From positions 1-54,987 of the forward strand of contig CAMCQY010000008.1 of NCBI GenBank assembly GCA_945877135.1: a stretch of 54,987 nucleotides of DNA, in the 5' to 3' direction. The translations under genes and the position numbers were made by a program. The notes beneath the pieces are model-generated. The model ran no database searches. It saw nothing but the letters and a program-made list of their open reading frames with translations, and had not been told where the DNA came from. The stretch comes from Candidatus Kuenenia stuttgartensis. GTDB taxonomy: Bacteria; Planctomycetota; Planctomycetia; Pirellulales; UBA1268. Shown in pieces: positions 1-9,126 of the stretch (the first letter of the stretch is position 1; every line of letters begins with the position of its first letter).

Positions 1-1
1 C

Positions 2-21
2 ATGGCATCGTGCCATTTTTT
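2..21 (+). terminator. Hairpin plus T-run at the left edge
   Basis: A 6-bp stem (ATGGCA / TGCCAT, loop TCG) is followed at once by six T residues. This is the form of an intrinsic terminator for a plus-strand gene lying left of the window. The stem is short and the same TGGCA/TGCCA palindrome recurs elsewhere in the window as a dispersed repeat, so a terminator role is plausible but not certain. Confidence 0.45.
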
Positions 22-68
22 CTTGGCGGGCCTCCGCCCGCTGGCGAGGGCGTGGCATCCTGCCACGC
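22..68. repeat. Dispersed palindromic repeat cluster
   Basis: The 25 bases at 22-46 contain a GCGGGC / GCCCGC hairpin with a CTCC loop and are identical to 29962-29986 behind corA. They are followed at 50-68 by a perfect 8-bp palindrome (GCGTGGCA / TGCCACGC, loop TCC). That palindrome belongs to the same small family as those at 15975 and 17406. Confidence 0.6.
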
Positions 69-364
69 AGTCGATGACGCAGCGGGAGCCGGGATCGGCG
101 AAGGTGGAGGAGACGAGGAGGATGTCCGACTTGTTGTGCGTGCCATTCCAACCGGGGTGACAAGTCGGAATCTCCGAGCGACGGAACCTTTGCCGTCCCG
201 GCGGCGCGGCGTCGTGCGGGGTAGCCGGGCAATTGCGATCCGTTGCTTGCGCTGCGGGCTTGCATGGGAACAGGTTGAGATGAGAGCGGGCTGCAACTGG
301 CCGTCAAACTGGCCAACGGCCTGCGGAACTGGACGGGGCCAGAATTTGCCCTACAAAAGTGACT
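69..364. other. Non-coding stretch before purC
   Basis: I see no convincing gene here. A reading frame crossing this stretch on the plus strand runs into purC out of frame and has no family resemblance. Bases 243-262 carry one copy of a repeat (core GCTGCGGGCTTG) that occurs as an inverted pair at 17260-17344. No clear promoter or ribosome binding site for purC can be named. Confidence 0.5.
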
Positions 365-1285
365 ATGACATCAACCGCCGTCACGGAAACGAATCTCGGC
401 ATCGGCCCGCTCTACCGCGGCAAGGTTCGCGACTGCTACCGCTTGGACGATTCGGCGTTTGGCCCCGCGATGCTCATCGTCAGCACCGACCGGATCAGTG
501 CCTTCGACTGGATCCTGCCCACGCCCATTCCCGACAAGGGGAAGGTGCTCACCGCGATCTCAGCATTCTGGTTTGACTGGCTGTCATCCGAGCCGCGGTC
601 TCAGGCCCATCATCTGCTCACGACCGACATCGATGCCATGGGCCTGCCGGCCTCGGTCGATCGCGACCTGCTCCGCGGCCGCTCGATGCTCGTGCGGCAG
701 GCCGAGGTGATCCCCTTCGAGTGCGTGGTCCGCGGGTGGCTGGCTGGCTCTGGACTGGCCGAATATCGTCGCAGCGGCACCGTCTGTGGCGTGCCATTGC
801 CCGCCGGCCTCGGCCCGGGCTCACCGCTGCCGGAGCCGATCTTCACGCCGGCGACCAAGGCCGTGACCGGGCACGACGAGAACGTGTCGTTCGAGTTCAT
901 GGCCGATCGCATCGGCGGCCCGCTGGCAGCAACCCTCCGCGCCAAGAGCCTCGACGTGTTTCGCCGCGGGGCCGAGTATGCGGCCTCACGCGGGATCGTC
1001 GTCGCCGACACTAAATTTGAGTGGGGCCGCCTCGCCGATGGCTCGCTGATTTTGGTCGACGAGGTGCTCACCCCCGATAGTTCGCGGTTCTGGCCGGCAG
1101 ACGGACGCGTCCCGGACCACGTTCCCGACTCGTTCGACAAGCAATTTGTGCGGGATTGGCTGGAGTCGAGCGGCTGGGACAAATCGAGCACCCCCCCCGC
1201 CCTTCCGGCCGACGTGGTCGCCAAGACGCGGGCAAAGTACCTGGAGGCCTGCCGGCTGCTCACCGGTCGGCTTCCTACCAAGTGA
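365..1285 (+). CDS. purC: Phosphoribosylaminoimidazole-succinocarboxamide synthase
   Basis: SAICAR synthetase joins aspartate to CAIR using ATP in cytosolic de novo purine synthesis. The protein is 306 residues, in the range of the long bacterial/yeast-type enzyme. Visible motifs are the nucleotide-binding YRGKVRDCY near the N-terminus, STDRISAFDWILPTPIPDKGK near residues 40-60, the substrate loop VVRGWLAGSGL, and DTKFEWG followed by DEVLTPDSSRFW. I took ATG 365 as the start; an in-frame GTG two codons earlier is possible, and neither has a clear Shine-Dalgarno site. It is followed by aroC on the same strand after about 150 bp, so co-transcription is possible but not shown. The assignment is firm. 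Confidence 0.96.
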   Translation: MTSTAVTETNLGIGPLYRGKVRDCYRLDDSAFGPAMLIVSTDRISAFDWILPTPIPDKGKVLTAISAFWFDWLSSEPRSQAHHLLTTDIDAMGLPASVDRDLLRGRSMLVRQAEVIPFECVVRGWLAGSGLAEYRRSGTVCGVPLPAGLGPGSPLPEPIFTPATKAVTGHDENVSFEFMADRIGGPLAATLRAKSLDVFRRGAEYAASRGIVVADTKFEWGRLADGSLILVDEVLTPDSSRFWPADGRVPDHVPDSFDKQFVRDWLESSGWDKSSTPPALPADVVAKTRAKYLEACRLLTGRLPTK

Positions 1286-1438
1286 TACCTACCGGGCGTA
1301 CGTGACGGGCTTCCCTATCGGCCTTTTTGCAGGGTTTCTGGCCTAGGGGGGCGTGCCTGCCGAAATTAGACTGAAGGGTGTCCGCTCACGCCGGGCTGCC
1401 CCCTCCTGCCACCGACACTTCTTTGTAGAAGACTTCCC

Positions 1439-2578
1439 ATGCTCCGCTACTGGACCGCCGGAGAATCGCACGGCCCCGCTCTCGTGGCCCTCGTTGATGG
1501 ATTTCCGGCCGGCATGGCCGTTGACAAGGCCTTGATCGATGCGGAACTCGTCCGCCGCCAGGGTGGCCATGGCCGCGGCGGCCGGCAGCGGATCGAGACC
1601 GATGCCGTCACGTTTCTCTCCGGCCTCTGGCACGGCACCACCCTGGGCAGCCCGCTCGCCCTCGAAGTCGTCAATAAGGACGCCAAGCTCGAGCGGCTCG
1701 AGGACGTTGACCGACCGCGGCCAGGGCACGCCGACCTGCCTGGCGCCGTCAAACATCTCGGTGGCGTCCGTGCCGTCCTTGAACGGGCAAGCGCCCGCGA
1801 AACCGCTGCCCGTGTGGCCGCAGGTGCCCTGGCTCGCCAACTGCTCGCGGTCTTCGGCATCGAAGTCGCCGGCTGGGTCACGGAGCTTGGCGGCGTGGTG
1901 CTCGGCGACCGCCCTGGCACACTGCCTGAACTGCGGGTACTCCGCGACTCGAGCGGCATCTATTCGCTCCATCCCGAGCGCGATGATGAAGTGACCACGC
2001 TCATCGACCGCGTCGGCAAGGAGGGGGACACGCTCGGCGGCGTGGTGGAGGTCCGTGTTGATGGGCTGCCGATCGGCCTGGGCACGCATGCCCAGTGGGA
2101 TCGCAAGCTCGACGGCCGTCTCGCGCAGGCCGTGATGGCCGTGCAGGCGATCAAGGGCGTGGAAATTGGCATGGGTTTTGAAGCGGCCCGGAGGCGTGGC
2201 TCCGAGGTGCATGATCCGATCCACTACGACGAGGCAGCCCGCAGCGGCCCGCAACTCGGCTTCACCCGGCCCACCAATAATGCCGGTGGCCTCGAGGCGG
2301 GCATGACCAACGGCCAGCCGCTCGTGGTCAGGGCCGCCATGAAGCCGATCAGCACACTGCGGAAGCCGCTGGAGTCGGTGAACCTGAAGACGAAGCAGGT
2401 CGAAGAGGCCGCCTACGAGCGGAGCGACGTCTGTGCGGTCAGCGCCTGCAGCGTGATCGTGGAAAGCGTCGTTGCCTTCGAGGTGGCCGCTGCCCTCGTG
2501 GACAAGTTTGGCGGCGACAGCATCGAGGAGATGAAGGCCCGGTGGACGCTCTACCACGACTTGGCGCGGAGTCGGTAG
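1439..2578 (+). CDS. aroC: Chorismate synthase
   Basis: Catalyses the last shikimate step, anti-1,4-elimination of phosphate from EPSP to give chorismate, with reduced FMN as cofactor. The 379-residue length is normal. The signatures are present in order: GESHGPA at residues 8-14, RQGGHGRGGRQRIETD, RASARETAARVAAG, RRRGSEVHD, and NNAGGLEAGMTNGQPLVVR with its following KPISTL. The start ATG fits the usual N-terminus (LRYWTAGESHG). Other shikimate genes (aroDE, aroK) lie 10 kb away on the same strand, so the pathway is only loosely clustered. Confidence 0.97.
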   Translation: MLRYWTAGESHGPALVALVDGFPAGMAVDKALIDAELVRRQGGHGRGGRQRIETDAVTFLSGLWHGTTLGSPLALEVVNKDAKLERLEDVDRPRPGHADLPGAVKHLGGVRAVLERASARETAARVAAGALARQLLAVFGIEVAGWVTELGGVVLGDRPGTLPELRVLRDSSGIYSLHPERDDEVTTLIDRVGKEGDTLGGVVEVRVDGLPIGLGTHAQWDRKLDGRLAQAVMAVQAIKGVEIGMGFEAARRRGSEVHDPIHYDEAARSGPQLGFTRPTNNAGGLEAGMTNGQPLVVRAAMKPISTLRKPLESVNLKTKQVEEAAYERSDVCAVSACSVIVESVVAFEVAAALVDKFGGDSIEEMKARWTLYHDLARSR

Positions 2579-2625
2579 TGGGCTCGTGAGGCGGCAGACT
2601 GGCGGATCGCCGAGGCGATGCGTTT

Positions 2626-2657
2626 TCTGGCAGGGAACAGGTCTGGCAGGGAACAGG
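2626..2657 (+). repeat. Perfect 16-bp tandem duplication at a start codon
   Basis: TCTGGCAGGGAACAGG occurs twice in direct succession (2626-2641, 2642-2657), one base before the ATG at 2659. The second copy supplies the purine-rich AGGGAACAGGG upstream of the start, so the duplication also duplicates the candidate ribosome binding site. Confidence 0.85.
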
Positions 2658-2658
2658 G

Positions 2659-4041
2659 ATGTTCATCGAACGGTCGGCAGCACGGATTCGACTGGTACGC
2701 ACGCTCTTCGTGCTGCTTGCGGTTCTGCCCTGCGCCGGCCTGTGTGGCTGGGCCGCGGTGCGACATTCCAAAGGCCATCGCGAGACGATTGAACGCCGCT
2801 TTGAGCAGGTGATCGGACTGCCCCTTGCGATCGGCGGAGTGGAGTATGTGCGGCCGAATGTGATGCGGCTGCGAGACTGCCGGCTGTCCGCGGCTTCGGG
2901 GGCCGTGGTGCTGGCGGCGCCGGCGATCGAGGTTGAATCTCTGGAGAGTGAACTCAGGATCACGCTCGGAAGGCTCGATTGCACGCCAGAGTTGGCCCGT
3001 GTGCTGGCCGGCCTGGCACGGGATTGGCTGCGGCAGCCGGCCCGATTTCCGGTGGATTGCGTGGTCGATGTCGATGACTTCTCTTGGCGGCCGCGTCAGG
3101 CCGCTGTGGCGGAGGGGACCCAGCCAGCGGAACGCGGGACGGCGCGCACGGTTGCCAGATCGCTGCATGTCGAATGCGTGGCGGCCAACGGTTCCCGCGC
3201 AGTCCGCGTCCGGCGGAACGGCGAGGTCGGTCAGCCGCACAGCCAGTCCCCCGATGAGGTTCGCGTCGTGGCCGGCGGGCTCGCAGATGCCGTTGGTGAG
3301 GGGGTGGCTCTGCATTCCGACGGCAACCGGCCAATGGAACTGGATCAGGGGCTCGCAGAGGGGCTTGAGGTGACTGGCACGATCACGGAGCCGCTGCCGA
3401 TCGCCATCTTCGAGGCGCTGGTGGGGCTGGAGGCGGGGGCATTACCTTTGGGTGAGGAGGCTTTTGTGAGCGGGACGATCGGGGCGGTGGTCGACGCCGG
3501 TCTGGCCCGCGGCTCTGCCCGGGGGCGTCTCGAGCGGATTGATCTGGCCGCAGCGAGTCTCCATCTGTCTCACCGCGTGTCGGGTGAGGCAGTGCTGGCG
3601 ATCGACAAGCTCGAGTGGAGTCGCGGCAGGATCACGGCCTGCGAGTGCCAGTGCTCGGTCTCCCGCGGCCGTGTCAGCCAGCGGTTGCTCGACGCTTGCG
3701 TGTCGGCGCTCGGCTGTCGCCCGGGCCCCGCCTACCGGTCGCTCGCCCGCGAAGAAGTGCGGGGTTTTGATGATGCGTCGGCTCTGTTTCGGCTTGATTC
3801 CTCAGGTCTTGACCTGCGGGCCGCGCCGGAGCGGGGAGGCTCCCTGGCCAGAGCGCAGGGGCTGTCAATCTTGGATGAGCCGCCGGTGGCGGCGCCGTTG
3901 GATAGGCTCGCATGGCTGCTGGCGCCGCCAGGAGCCGTGGCTGTGCCGGCCTCCAGGTCCACGGCTTGGTTGCTTGGCTTCTTTACGATCGATGTCCCCG
4001 GCGGCCAGGCGGTGCGGCCCCTCCGCCGCAGTGAATTTTGA
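2659..4041 (+). CDS. Membrane-anchored protein of unknown function
   Basis: This 460-residue protein is not recognised. Residues 13-31 form one hydrophobic helix preceded by arginines, so the protein is probably anchored in the inner membrane with the rest outside the cytoplasm. The remainder mixes beta-prone segments such as LRDCRLSAASGAVVLAAPAIEVES. These resemble the repetitive 'layer' strands of AsmA/DUF3971-type proteins, but the likeness is loose and I do not assign the family. The start follows a duplicated AGGGAACAGG element. The stop codon lies in a small inverted repeat. Codon bias (GC-rich third positions) is like that of the neighbours, which supports a real gene. Confidence 0.75.
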   Translation: MFIERSAARIRLVRTLFVLLAVLPCAGLCGWAAVRHSKGHRETIERRFEQVIGLPLAIGGVEYVRPNVMRLRDCRLSAASGAVVLAAPAIEVESLESELRITLGRLDCTPELARVLAGLARDWLRQPARFPVDCVVDVDDFSWRPRQAAVAEGTQPAERGTARTVARSLHVECVAANGSRAVRVRRNGEVGQPHSQSPDEVRVVAGGLADAVGEGVALHSDGNRPMELDQGLAEGLEVTGTITEPLPIAIFEALVGLEAGALPLGEEAFVSGTIGAVVDAGLARGSARGRLERIDLAAASLHLSHRVSGEAVLAIDKLEWSRGRITACECQCSVSRGRVSQRLLDACVSALGCRPGPAYRSLAREEVRGFDDASALFRLDSSGLDLRAAPERGGSLARAQGLSILDEPPVAAPLDRLAWLLAPPGAVAVPASRSTAWLLGFFTIDVPGGQAVRPLRRSEF

Positions 4042-4061
4042 CCCATTTTTGACATGGGTCA
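4039..4061 (+). terminator. Inverted repeat overlapping a stop codon
   Basis: TGACCCAT (4039-4046) and ATGGGTCA (4054-4061) form an 8-bp stem with a 7-base loop. The TGA stop of the upstream gene is the first three bases of the left arm. No T-run follows, so termination is possible but weakly supported. Confidence 0.35.
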
Positions 4062-4241
4062 GACGGTGGACTGACCGCTGAGGCTGGCAAGTCTGCCGAA
4101 ATACGTCACAGTAGTCGCCGCCGGCGGAGTGCTGGCCCTCGCGATCCACTGCGGACGCGGTTCGCCCCTCTCGTGCGAGAGGCGGCGAGCGCGACGCAGC
4201 GGTCACGTCAGGATGATCGTGCGGCCTCACGAAAGGAACTG

Positions 4242-5297
4242 ATGATGCCCTCAAGCCCCACCCGCCATCGCAAGACCGTTCACCATCACCACGCTGGCGG
4301 CAAGACCACGCAGCGACCCGAAGCGCACGGTGCCGGAGCCGACACACTGGAATTTGGCCGGTCGGCTCTTCACGATCCCCGGCAGTTGGACGATGCGGCC
4401 ACCGCCGGAAGTCTGGCTGCGGAACCGCGGCAGGATGGTGTCGGGGCTGTGACCGGGATCGACTGGCCCGTGCTGATCTGGGTCGCGGGCATACACCTGG
4501 CGGCCTTGTCGGCCCCGTTCTTCTTTTCGTGGTCGGGGCTGGCGATCTGCATGGGGCTCTACTGGTTGACCGGCAGTTTGGGCGTCTGCATGGGCTACCA
4601 CCGGCTGCTCACGCACGGCAGTTTCACGACATTCCGGCCGGTGCGTCTCTTTTTTGCATGGCTGGGCGGCGTGTCGGGAGAGGGATCGGCACTCCTCTGG
4701 GTGGCCAACCACCGCAAGCATCACGCGTTCAGCGATCACGACGGCGATCCTCACTCGCCGCGCGATGGGGGAATGTGGGCGCACATGCTGTGGATGTTTC
4801 CGAAACGCACGACGGCTGAACTTGCCGCCCACATCAGTCGCTGGGCTCCTGACCTCGATCGCGATCCAGGTCTGCATTTTCTGCAGAATACGTTCCTGTT
4901 GTGGCATGTCCTCATTGGCTCGGCATTGCTGGCCGGCGGGTGGTGGCTCGGCGGGCCCCAGCTGGGCATCTCGTGGCTTGTCTGGGGGCTCGCCCTGCGG
5001 ATGGTGATCGTGTTCCATGTCACGTGGCTGGTGAACTCGGCAACGCACATGTGGGGCTATCGGAATTACGAGACGACAGACGATTCACGGAATCTCTGGT
5101 GGGTCGGCCTCCTCGCCTTTGGCGAGGGCTGGCACAACAACCATCACGCCTACCAGCGAATGGCGAAGCACGGGCATCGCTGGTGGGAGGTCGATGTCAC
5201 CTATTGGGGCATTCTGACACTTGAAAAACTGGGGCTCGCCTGGAGTGTGGTACACACGCCCTACGGGAAAAGTAGCCGCGGAATAGCGGCTGAATAG
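4242..5297 (+). CDS. Acyl-CoA/acyl-lipid delta-9-type fatty acid desaturase
   Basis: Membrane di-iron desaturase that inserts a cis double bond into a saturated acyl chain. All three histidine boxes are present: HRLLTH at 120-125, HRKHH at 157-161 and HNNHH at 298-302, plus the conserved NSATHMWG. Hydrophobic segments around residues 76-112 and 220-268 fit the four-helix topology. I chose ATG 4242 because GAAAGGA lies just upstream; the open frame extends further left without support. The first 70 residues are an unusual hydrophilic extension containing HHHH, ahead of the first helix. The gene stands alone between an unknown protein and rpsO. Whether the substrate is an acyl-CoA or a lipid-bound chain cannot be told from sequence. 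Confidence 0.92.
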   Translation: MMPSSPTRHRKTVHHHHAGGKTTQRPEAHGAGADTLEFGRSALHDPRQLDDAATAGSLAAEPRQDGVGAVTGIDWPVLIWVAGIHLAALSAPFFFSWSGLAICMGLYWLTGSLGVCMGYHRLLTHGSFTTFRPVRLFFAWLGGVSGEGSALLWVANHRKHHAFSDHDGDPHSPRDGGMWAHMLWMFPKRTTAELAAHISRWAPDLDRDPGLHFLQNTFLLWHVLIGSALLAGGWWLGGPQLGISWLVWGLALRMVIVFHVTWLVNSATHMWGYRNYETTDDSRNLWWVGLLAFGEGWHNNHHAYQRMAKHGHRWWEVDVTYWGILTLEKLGLAWSVVHTPYGKSSRGIAAE

Positions 5298-5449
5298 CGG
5301 GCCAAAGGTTTTTTCAGGGTTCTCTCAGGTTGTTTGTTGGGCGGTTTTGCCGGCTGCTGTTGCAATCTTCGAGACCCTCGATACACTTCGCGTAACCAAA
5401 CGTCATTTCAACAATCAATGTCGCCCGTGGACGGGTGGATTTAGGCTCG

Positions 5450-5719
5450 ATGTCGCTTACAAAAGAACGCAAAAACGAACTGATCGGTGCGTATCGGCGA
5501 GGGACTGCCGACACCGGATCAGCCGAGATTCAGATCGCCCTTTTGACAGGGCGGATTTCGCATCTCACGGATCACTTCAAGAAGCATTCCAAGGATTACG
5601 CCAGTCGTCGCGGTCTGCTCATGATGGTGAGCCGTCGGCGTCAACTTCTTGATTATCTCAAGCGAGTCGCTCCGCAGCGGTATCTCGACGTCATTCGACG
5701 GTTGGAGATCCGTAAGTAG
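5450..5719 (+). CDS. rpsO: 30S ribosomal protein S15
   Basis: S15 binds the central domain of 16S rRNA and helps form intersubunit bridges. The 89-residue length is standard. The characteristic segments are present: [33 protein letters not shown], and [13 protein letters not shown]. The start was set at ATG 5450 (MSLTKERK); an upstream ATG would add five residues that the family lacks. It precedes pnp, the usual bacterial arrangement in which S15 and polynucleotide phosphorylase are often co-transcribed. Confidence 0.97.
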   Translation: MSLTKERKNELIGAYRRGTADTGSAEIQIALLTGRISHLTDHFKKHSKDYASRRGLLMMVSRRRQLLDYLKRVAPQRYLDVIRRLEIRK

Positions 5720-6021
5720 GCCTTCTGCCTTTCGCCCGTCGGCGTGTGGCATTGATTGGAGTGGTTCGTCTCTTGGTTTCCTTGTCCGGCGGATCGTTTC
5801 GGGCCATCGTGGCTTAGGCCATGGTTGTCTGGTGCGATTCGGATAGGGGGCTTTGTGGCGACTCCGCTTCGTCGTCAATCCACAAACCTTGAGCTGCGAT
5901 TTTTGAAGTGTGGCCCTGTGCATGGGTCGTTCCTGGGGAAGCGTTCCCGAGCGCAGCCTGAACACATTCCCGCATCCCAACTGAAAACAGACTAACCGCA
6001 AGAAAAGAAAAGGAAGCAAAT
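5720..6021 (+). other. rpsO-pnp intergenic leader
   Basis: A 302-base gap with no credible gene. It ends in an A-rich stretch with AAAAGGAAG just before the pnp ATG, one of the clearer ribosome binding sites in the window. In other bacteria this leader holds a structure cleaved by RNase III for pnp autoregulation. I could not identify a comparable long stem by eye. Confidence 0.4.
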
Positions 6022-8157
6022 ATGAAACAACGCGTTGAACGACAGATCGGCGATCAGGTCCTCTTCATCGAGACCGGATTTCTGGCCAAGCAGGCCGCGG
6101 GCAGCGTGCTCGTCGGCTATGGCGACACGAGGGTGCTCGTGGCGGCAGCAACCGGAGCGCCCCGCGCCGGCATCGATTTCTTTCCGTTGACCTGCGACTA
6201 CCGTGAGCGGGTGGCTGCCGCCGGCAAGTTCCCCGGTGGCTTCCTCAAGCGGGAGGGCCGCCCCACGATGAAGGAGACGCTTACCAGTCGTCTCATGGAC
6301 CGGCCTATTCGGCCGCTGTTCCCGGACGGCTTTTTCGATGAAGTGCAGGTGCAGGCGCAGGTGCTCGCCAGCGACCGCCAAAACGATCCCGACATCCTCG
6401 GCATGGTGGGGGCGTCGGCGGCACTGTGTGTTTCGCCGCTTCCGTTCCGTGGCCCGCTGGGCAGCGTTCGAATCGCGCAGGTCGATGGGCAGTTCATTCC
6501 GTTCCCCACCCAAGACCAACTCGAGGAGAGCGATCTCGATCTCGTCGTGTCGGGTAGCCCCACGGCCGTGCTCATGATCGAGGGCTTTGCCCGCGAAATG
6601 CCCGAGGAGCGGATGCTTCAGGCCCTCGAGGAGGCCCACCGCCACATCCGCACCATCTGTGAGATGCAGGACGAACTCGTCCGCAAGGCAGGCAAGCCGA
6701 AGAAGGAATATGTGCTGGCCGACTACTCTGGCCTGCGTGACCGCCTTACCCGGGGCTACCTCGCTGACCTCAAGACCGCGAAGGCGATCGCCGGCAAGCA
6801 CGATCGCGGACAGGCCGTGAAGGCCCTGCGGGAGCGTGCCAAGGCCGAGATCGCCCCGTCCGAGCCGGCGGCAACGGCGAAGGCTGGTGACGCGGGTGGC
6901 TTTAGCGACACCGACTTTGCCCACGTTTGGCACGCCTTGGAGGAGCAGGCGGTTCGCGAGCTCATCCTCGAGGGCAAGCGGCCCGACGGTCGCGATTACA
7001 CGTCACTCCGCGCGATTCACTGCGACGTAGACCTGCTGCCGCGGGTGCACGGCTCGTCGCTGTTCCAGCGTGGCGAGACGCAAGCCCTGATCACCGTCAC
7101 GCTCGGTACCGGCAAGGACGAGCAGCGGGTGGACGGCCTCGTGGACGAATATTCGAAGAAGTTCATGCTCGACTACTACTTCCCGTCCTATTCGGTTGGC
7201 GAGGTGCGGCCGATTCGCGGCCCTGGTCGGCGCGAGATCGGCCACGGGGCCCTGGCGGAGCGTAGCGTCAAGCCGGTGCTCCCCGATCCCGATGTCTTCC
7301 CCTACACGATTCGCGTGATTTCCGACATCCTGGAGTCGAACGGCTCGAGCTCGATGGCGTCGGTCTGCGGTGCCACGCTGGGCCTGATGGCGGCCGGCGT
7401 GCCGATCTCGAATCCAGTGGCGGGCATTTCGGTCGGCCTCGTCAAGCAGTCGGAACAGAAGTGGGTTCTCCTCACCGACATCATCGGTGACGAGGATCAC
7501 TACGGCGACATGGACTTCAAGATCGCCGGGTCTCACCAGGGCATCACCGGCATCCAGCTTGACCTGAAGATCGACGGCATTTCGCCGGCCATCATCGAGG
7601 CCACGCTGCGGCAGTCACGCGAGGCCCGTCTGGAAATTCTGCGAAACATGCTCTCGGCGATTCGTCGGCCGCGGGAAGAGATTTCGCCGTGGGCGCCACG
7701 CCTGCTGCGGACGCGGATCGATCCCGAGAAGATCGGCCTGCTCATCGGTCCGGGCGGCAAGACGATCCGGGCCATCCAGGAATCGTCGGGCGCCAGCATC
7801 GAGGTCGAGGACGACGGCACCGTAACGGTGGCAAGCCACGACGCCGAGGGCGCCATGGCGGCCATGGCAAAGATCGAGGCGCTCACCGCGTCGATCCAGA
7901 TCGGGCGGATCTACGAGGGCCGCGTGACGAGCGTGAAGGATTTTGGCGCGTTCGTGGAACTCGTGCCCGGCAAAGACGGGCTCTGCCACGTCAGCGAACT
8001 GTCGGACGAGTATGTGGCGAGCGTCGCGGATGTGTGTCGCGTGGGTGACATCATGCGGGTGAAGGTGATCGCCGTTGACGACCAGGATCGGGTGAAGCTC
8101 AGCCGGAAGGCTGCCATGCGTGAGCAGGCGGAGGCTGGCAAGCCGGCGGGCAACTAG
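6022..8157 (+). CDS. pnp: Polyribonucleotide nucleotidyltransferase
   Basis: Polynucleotide phosphorylase degrades RNA 3'-to-5' by phosphorolysis. The 711-residue protein has the full domain order: a first RNase PH-like domain (with LMDRPIRPLFPDGF), a helical linker, a second RNase PH-like domain (RPDGRDYTSLRAI, GETQALITVTLGTGKDEQ, the active-site region DIIGDEDHYGDMDFKIAG), a KH domain (IGLLIGPGGKTIRAIQ) and a C-terminal S1 domain (GRVTSVKDFGAFVEL). A strong AAGGA site precedes the ATG. The last codons and the TAG lie in a 15-bp tandem repeat, so a second in-frame TAG follows five codons later. Confidence 0.98.
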   Translation: MKQRVERQIGDQVLFIETGFLAKQAAGSVLVGYGDTRVLVAAATGAPRAGIDFFPLTCDYRERVAAAGKFPGGFLKREGRPTMKETLTSRLMDRPIRPLFPDGFFDEVQVQAQVLASDRQNDPDILGMVGASAALCVSPLPFRGPLGSVRIAQVDGQFIPFPTQDQLEESDLDLVVSGSPTAVLMIEGFAREMPEERMLQALEEAHRHIRTICEMQDELVRKAGKPKKEYVLADYSGLRDRLTRGYLADLKTAKAIAGKHDRGQAVKALRERAKAEIAPSEPAATAKAGDAGGFSDTDFAHVWHALEEQAVRELILEGKRPDGRDYTSLRAIHCDVDLLPRVHGSSLFQRGETQALITVTLGTGKDEQRVDGLVDEYSKKFMLDYYFPSYSVGEVRPIRGPGRREIGHGALAERSVKPVLPDPDVFPYTIRVISDILESNGSSSMASVCGATLGLMAAGVPISNPVAGISVGLVKQSEQKWVLLTDIIGDEDHYGDMDFKIAGSHQGITGIQLDLKIDGISPAIIEATLRQSREARLEILRNMLSAIRRPREEISPWAPRLLRTRIDPEKIGLLIGPGGKTIRAIQESSGASIEVEDDGTVTVASHDAEGAMAAMAKIEALTASIQIGRIYEGRVTSVKDFGAFVELVPGKDGLCHVSELSDEYVASVADVCRVGDIMRVKVIAVDDQDRVKLSRKAAMREQAEAGKPAGN

Positions 8158-8172
8158 CCGGCAGGCAACTAG
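8143..8172 (+). repeat. 15-bp tandem repeat spanning the pnp stop codon
   Basis: CCGGCGGGCAACTAG (8143-8157) is followed by CCGGCAGGCAACTAG (8158-8172), one mismatch apart, and then by a partial third copy (CCGGCAG). Each unit is five codons ending in TAG in the pnp frame. Confidence 0.85.
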
Positions 8173-8262
8173 CCGGCAGTCGTAGAAGAAGGCGGCAACG
8201 GATCCGGAAGCCTCGGAGGTTACGGAAGCTTCGTGGCATCTTCAAATGTCGTGGAAGGGGCC

Positions 8263-9126
8263 ATGTCGTCCGCCGACGATACAAGCCGCTCGCGGGCGGA
8301 AACCTATGCGGAATTTGTGACTCTCGTGGGCGCTCTCGCCCACGAGATTCGCAATCCTCTGTCCACGATCCGTCTCAACATGGAACTCCTCGCCGAGGAC
8401 TTCGAGCAGTCCGATCCGGAGTCGCCGACGAAGCAACGCGATCGCCGGGCCAAGGCGAAGATCGATCTCGTGCGGCAGGAGTGCGATCGGTTGCAGAAGT
8501 TGCTGGGTGATTTCCTCGATTTCGCGCGTCAGGAAAAACTCGTTCTCGAGCCTGGGAGCCTCAACTTCGAGATCGACCAGTTGCTCGATTTCTACGCTCC
8601 ACAGGCCCGTGATGCTCAGGTGGAGATCGTCCGCTATCTCGACCCTGAACTGCCCATGGTCAGGCTCGACCGTGAGACCCTGCGATCCGCGGTGCTCAAC
8701 CTGCTGATCAATGCGGTACAGGCAATGGATGGTGGCGGCCAGTTGGTCGTGCGGACGCGTCCGGCCGGATTGGGTGTGCTGTTGGAATTGATCGATACGG
8801 GGCCGGGCATGGAGGCGGAGACCCTCGCGAAGGTGTTTCGCGCGTTCTACACGACCAAACAGGGCGGATCGGGGCTCGGCCTGCCCACGGCGAGGAAGAT
8901 CGTCGAGGCACATGGCGGGTCGATTGATATCGAAAGCACTCCCGGAAGGGGCACCAAGGTCACGATCTGGCTGCCTGCTCCGCCCCGACTGCCCACCGTG
9001 GACGCCCGACTCGCCCGGGTGCCGGTTCGGACTCCATCGTCTTGCATTCCACCGGCCCGGAGTCCGGGGGACTCCGGGCAACTGGACGGGCCGAAGGGTG
9101 GCTTCGTACCATCGAACGCATCATGA
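8263..9126 (+). CDS. Soluble sensor histidine kinase (NtrB/AtoS-like core)
   Basis: Two-component kinase of 287 residues with almost nothing before the catalytic core. It has a HisKA domain with phospho-accepting H27 in [15 protein letters not shown], then an HATPase domain with N-box [16 protein letters not shown] and [14 protein letters not shown]. No membrane helix or sensor domain is visible, so input must come through a partner or from the cytoplasm. I chose ATG 8263 because GGAAGGGG lies just upstream; GTG 8233 is an alternative. The stop overlaps the start of the next gene (ATGA), which points to translational coupling with its response regulator. The C-terminal 40 residues are Pro/Ser-rich and not recognisable. 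Confidence 0.93.
   Translation: MSSADDTSRSRAETYAEFVTLVGALAHEIRNPLSTIRLNMELLAEDFEQSDPESPTKQRDRRAKAKIDLVRQECDRLQKLLGDFLDFARQEKLVLEPGSLNFEIDQLLDFYAPQARDAQVEIVRYLDPELPMVRLDRETLRSAVLNLLINAVQAMDGGGQLVVRTRPAGLGVLLELIDTGPGMEAETLAKVFRAFYTTKQGGSGLGLPTARKIVEAHGGSIDIESTPGRGTKVTIWLPAPPRLPTVDARLARVPVRTPSSCIPPARSPGDSGQLDGPKGGFVPSNAS

Noticed and set aside
10-576. Open frame of 188 codons at the left edge
   Set aside because: It overlaps purC out of frame for over 200 bases, has no family resemblance and consists partly of translated repeat.
1343-2557. 404-codon open frame antisense to aroC
   Set aside because: It mirrors aroC in a high-GC gene, where long antisense frames arise from codon bias; no start signal or known motif.
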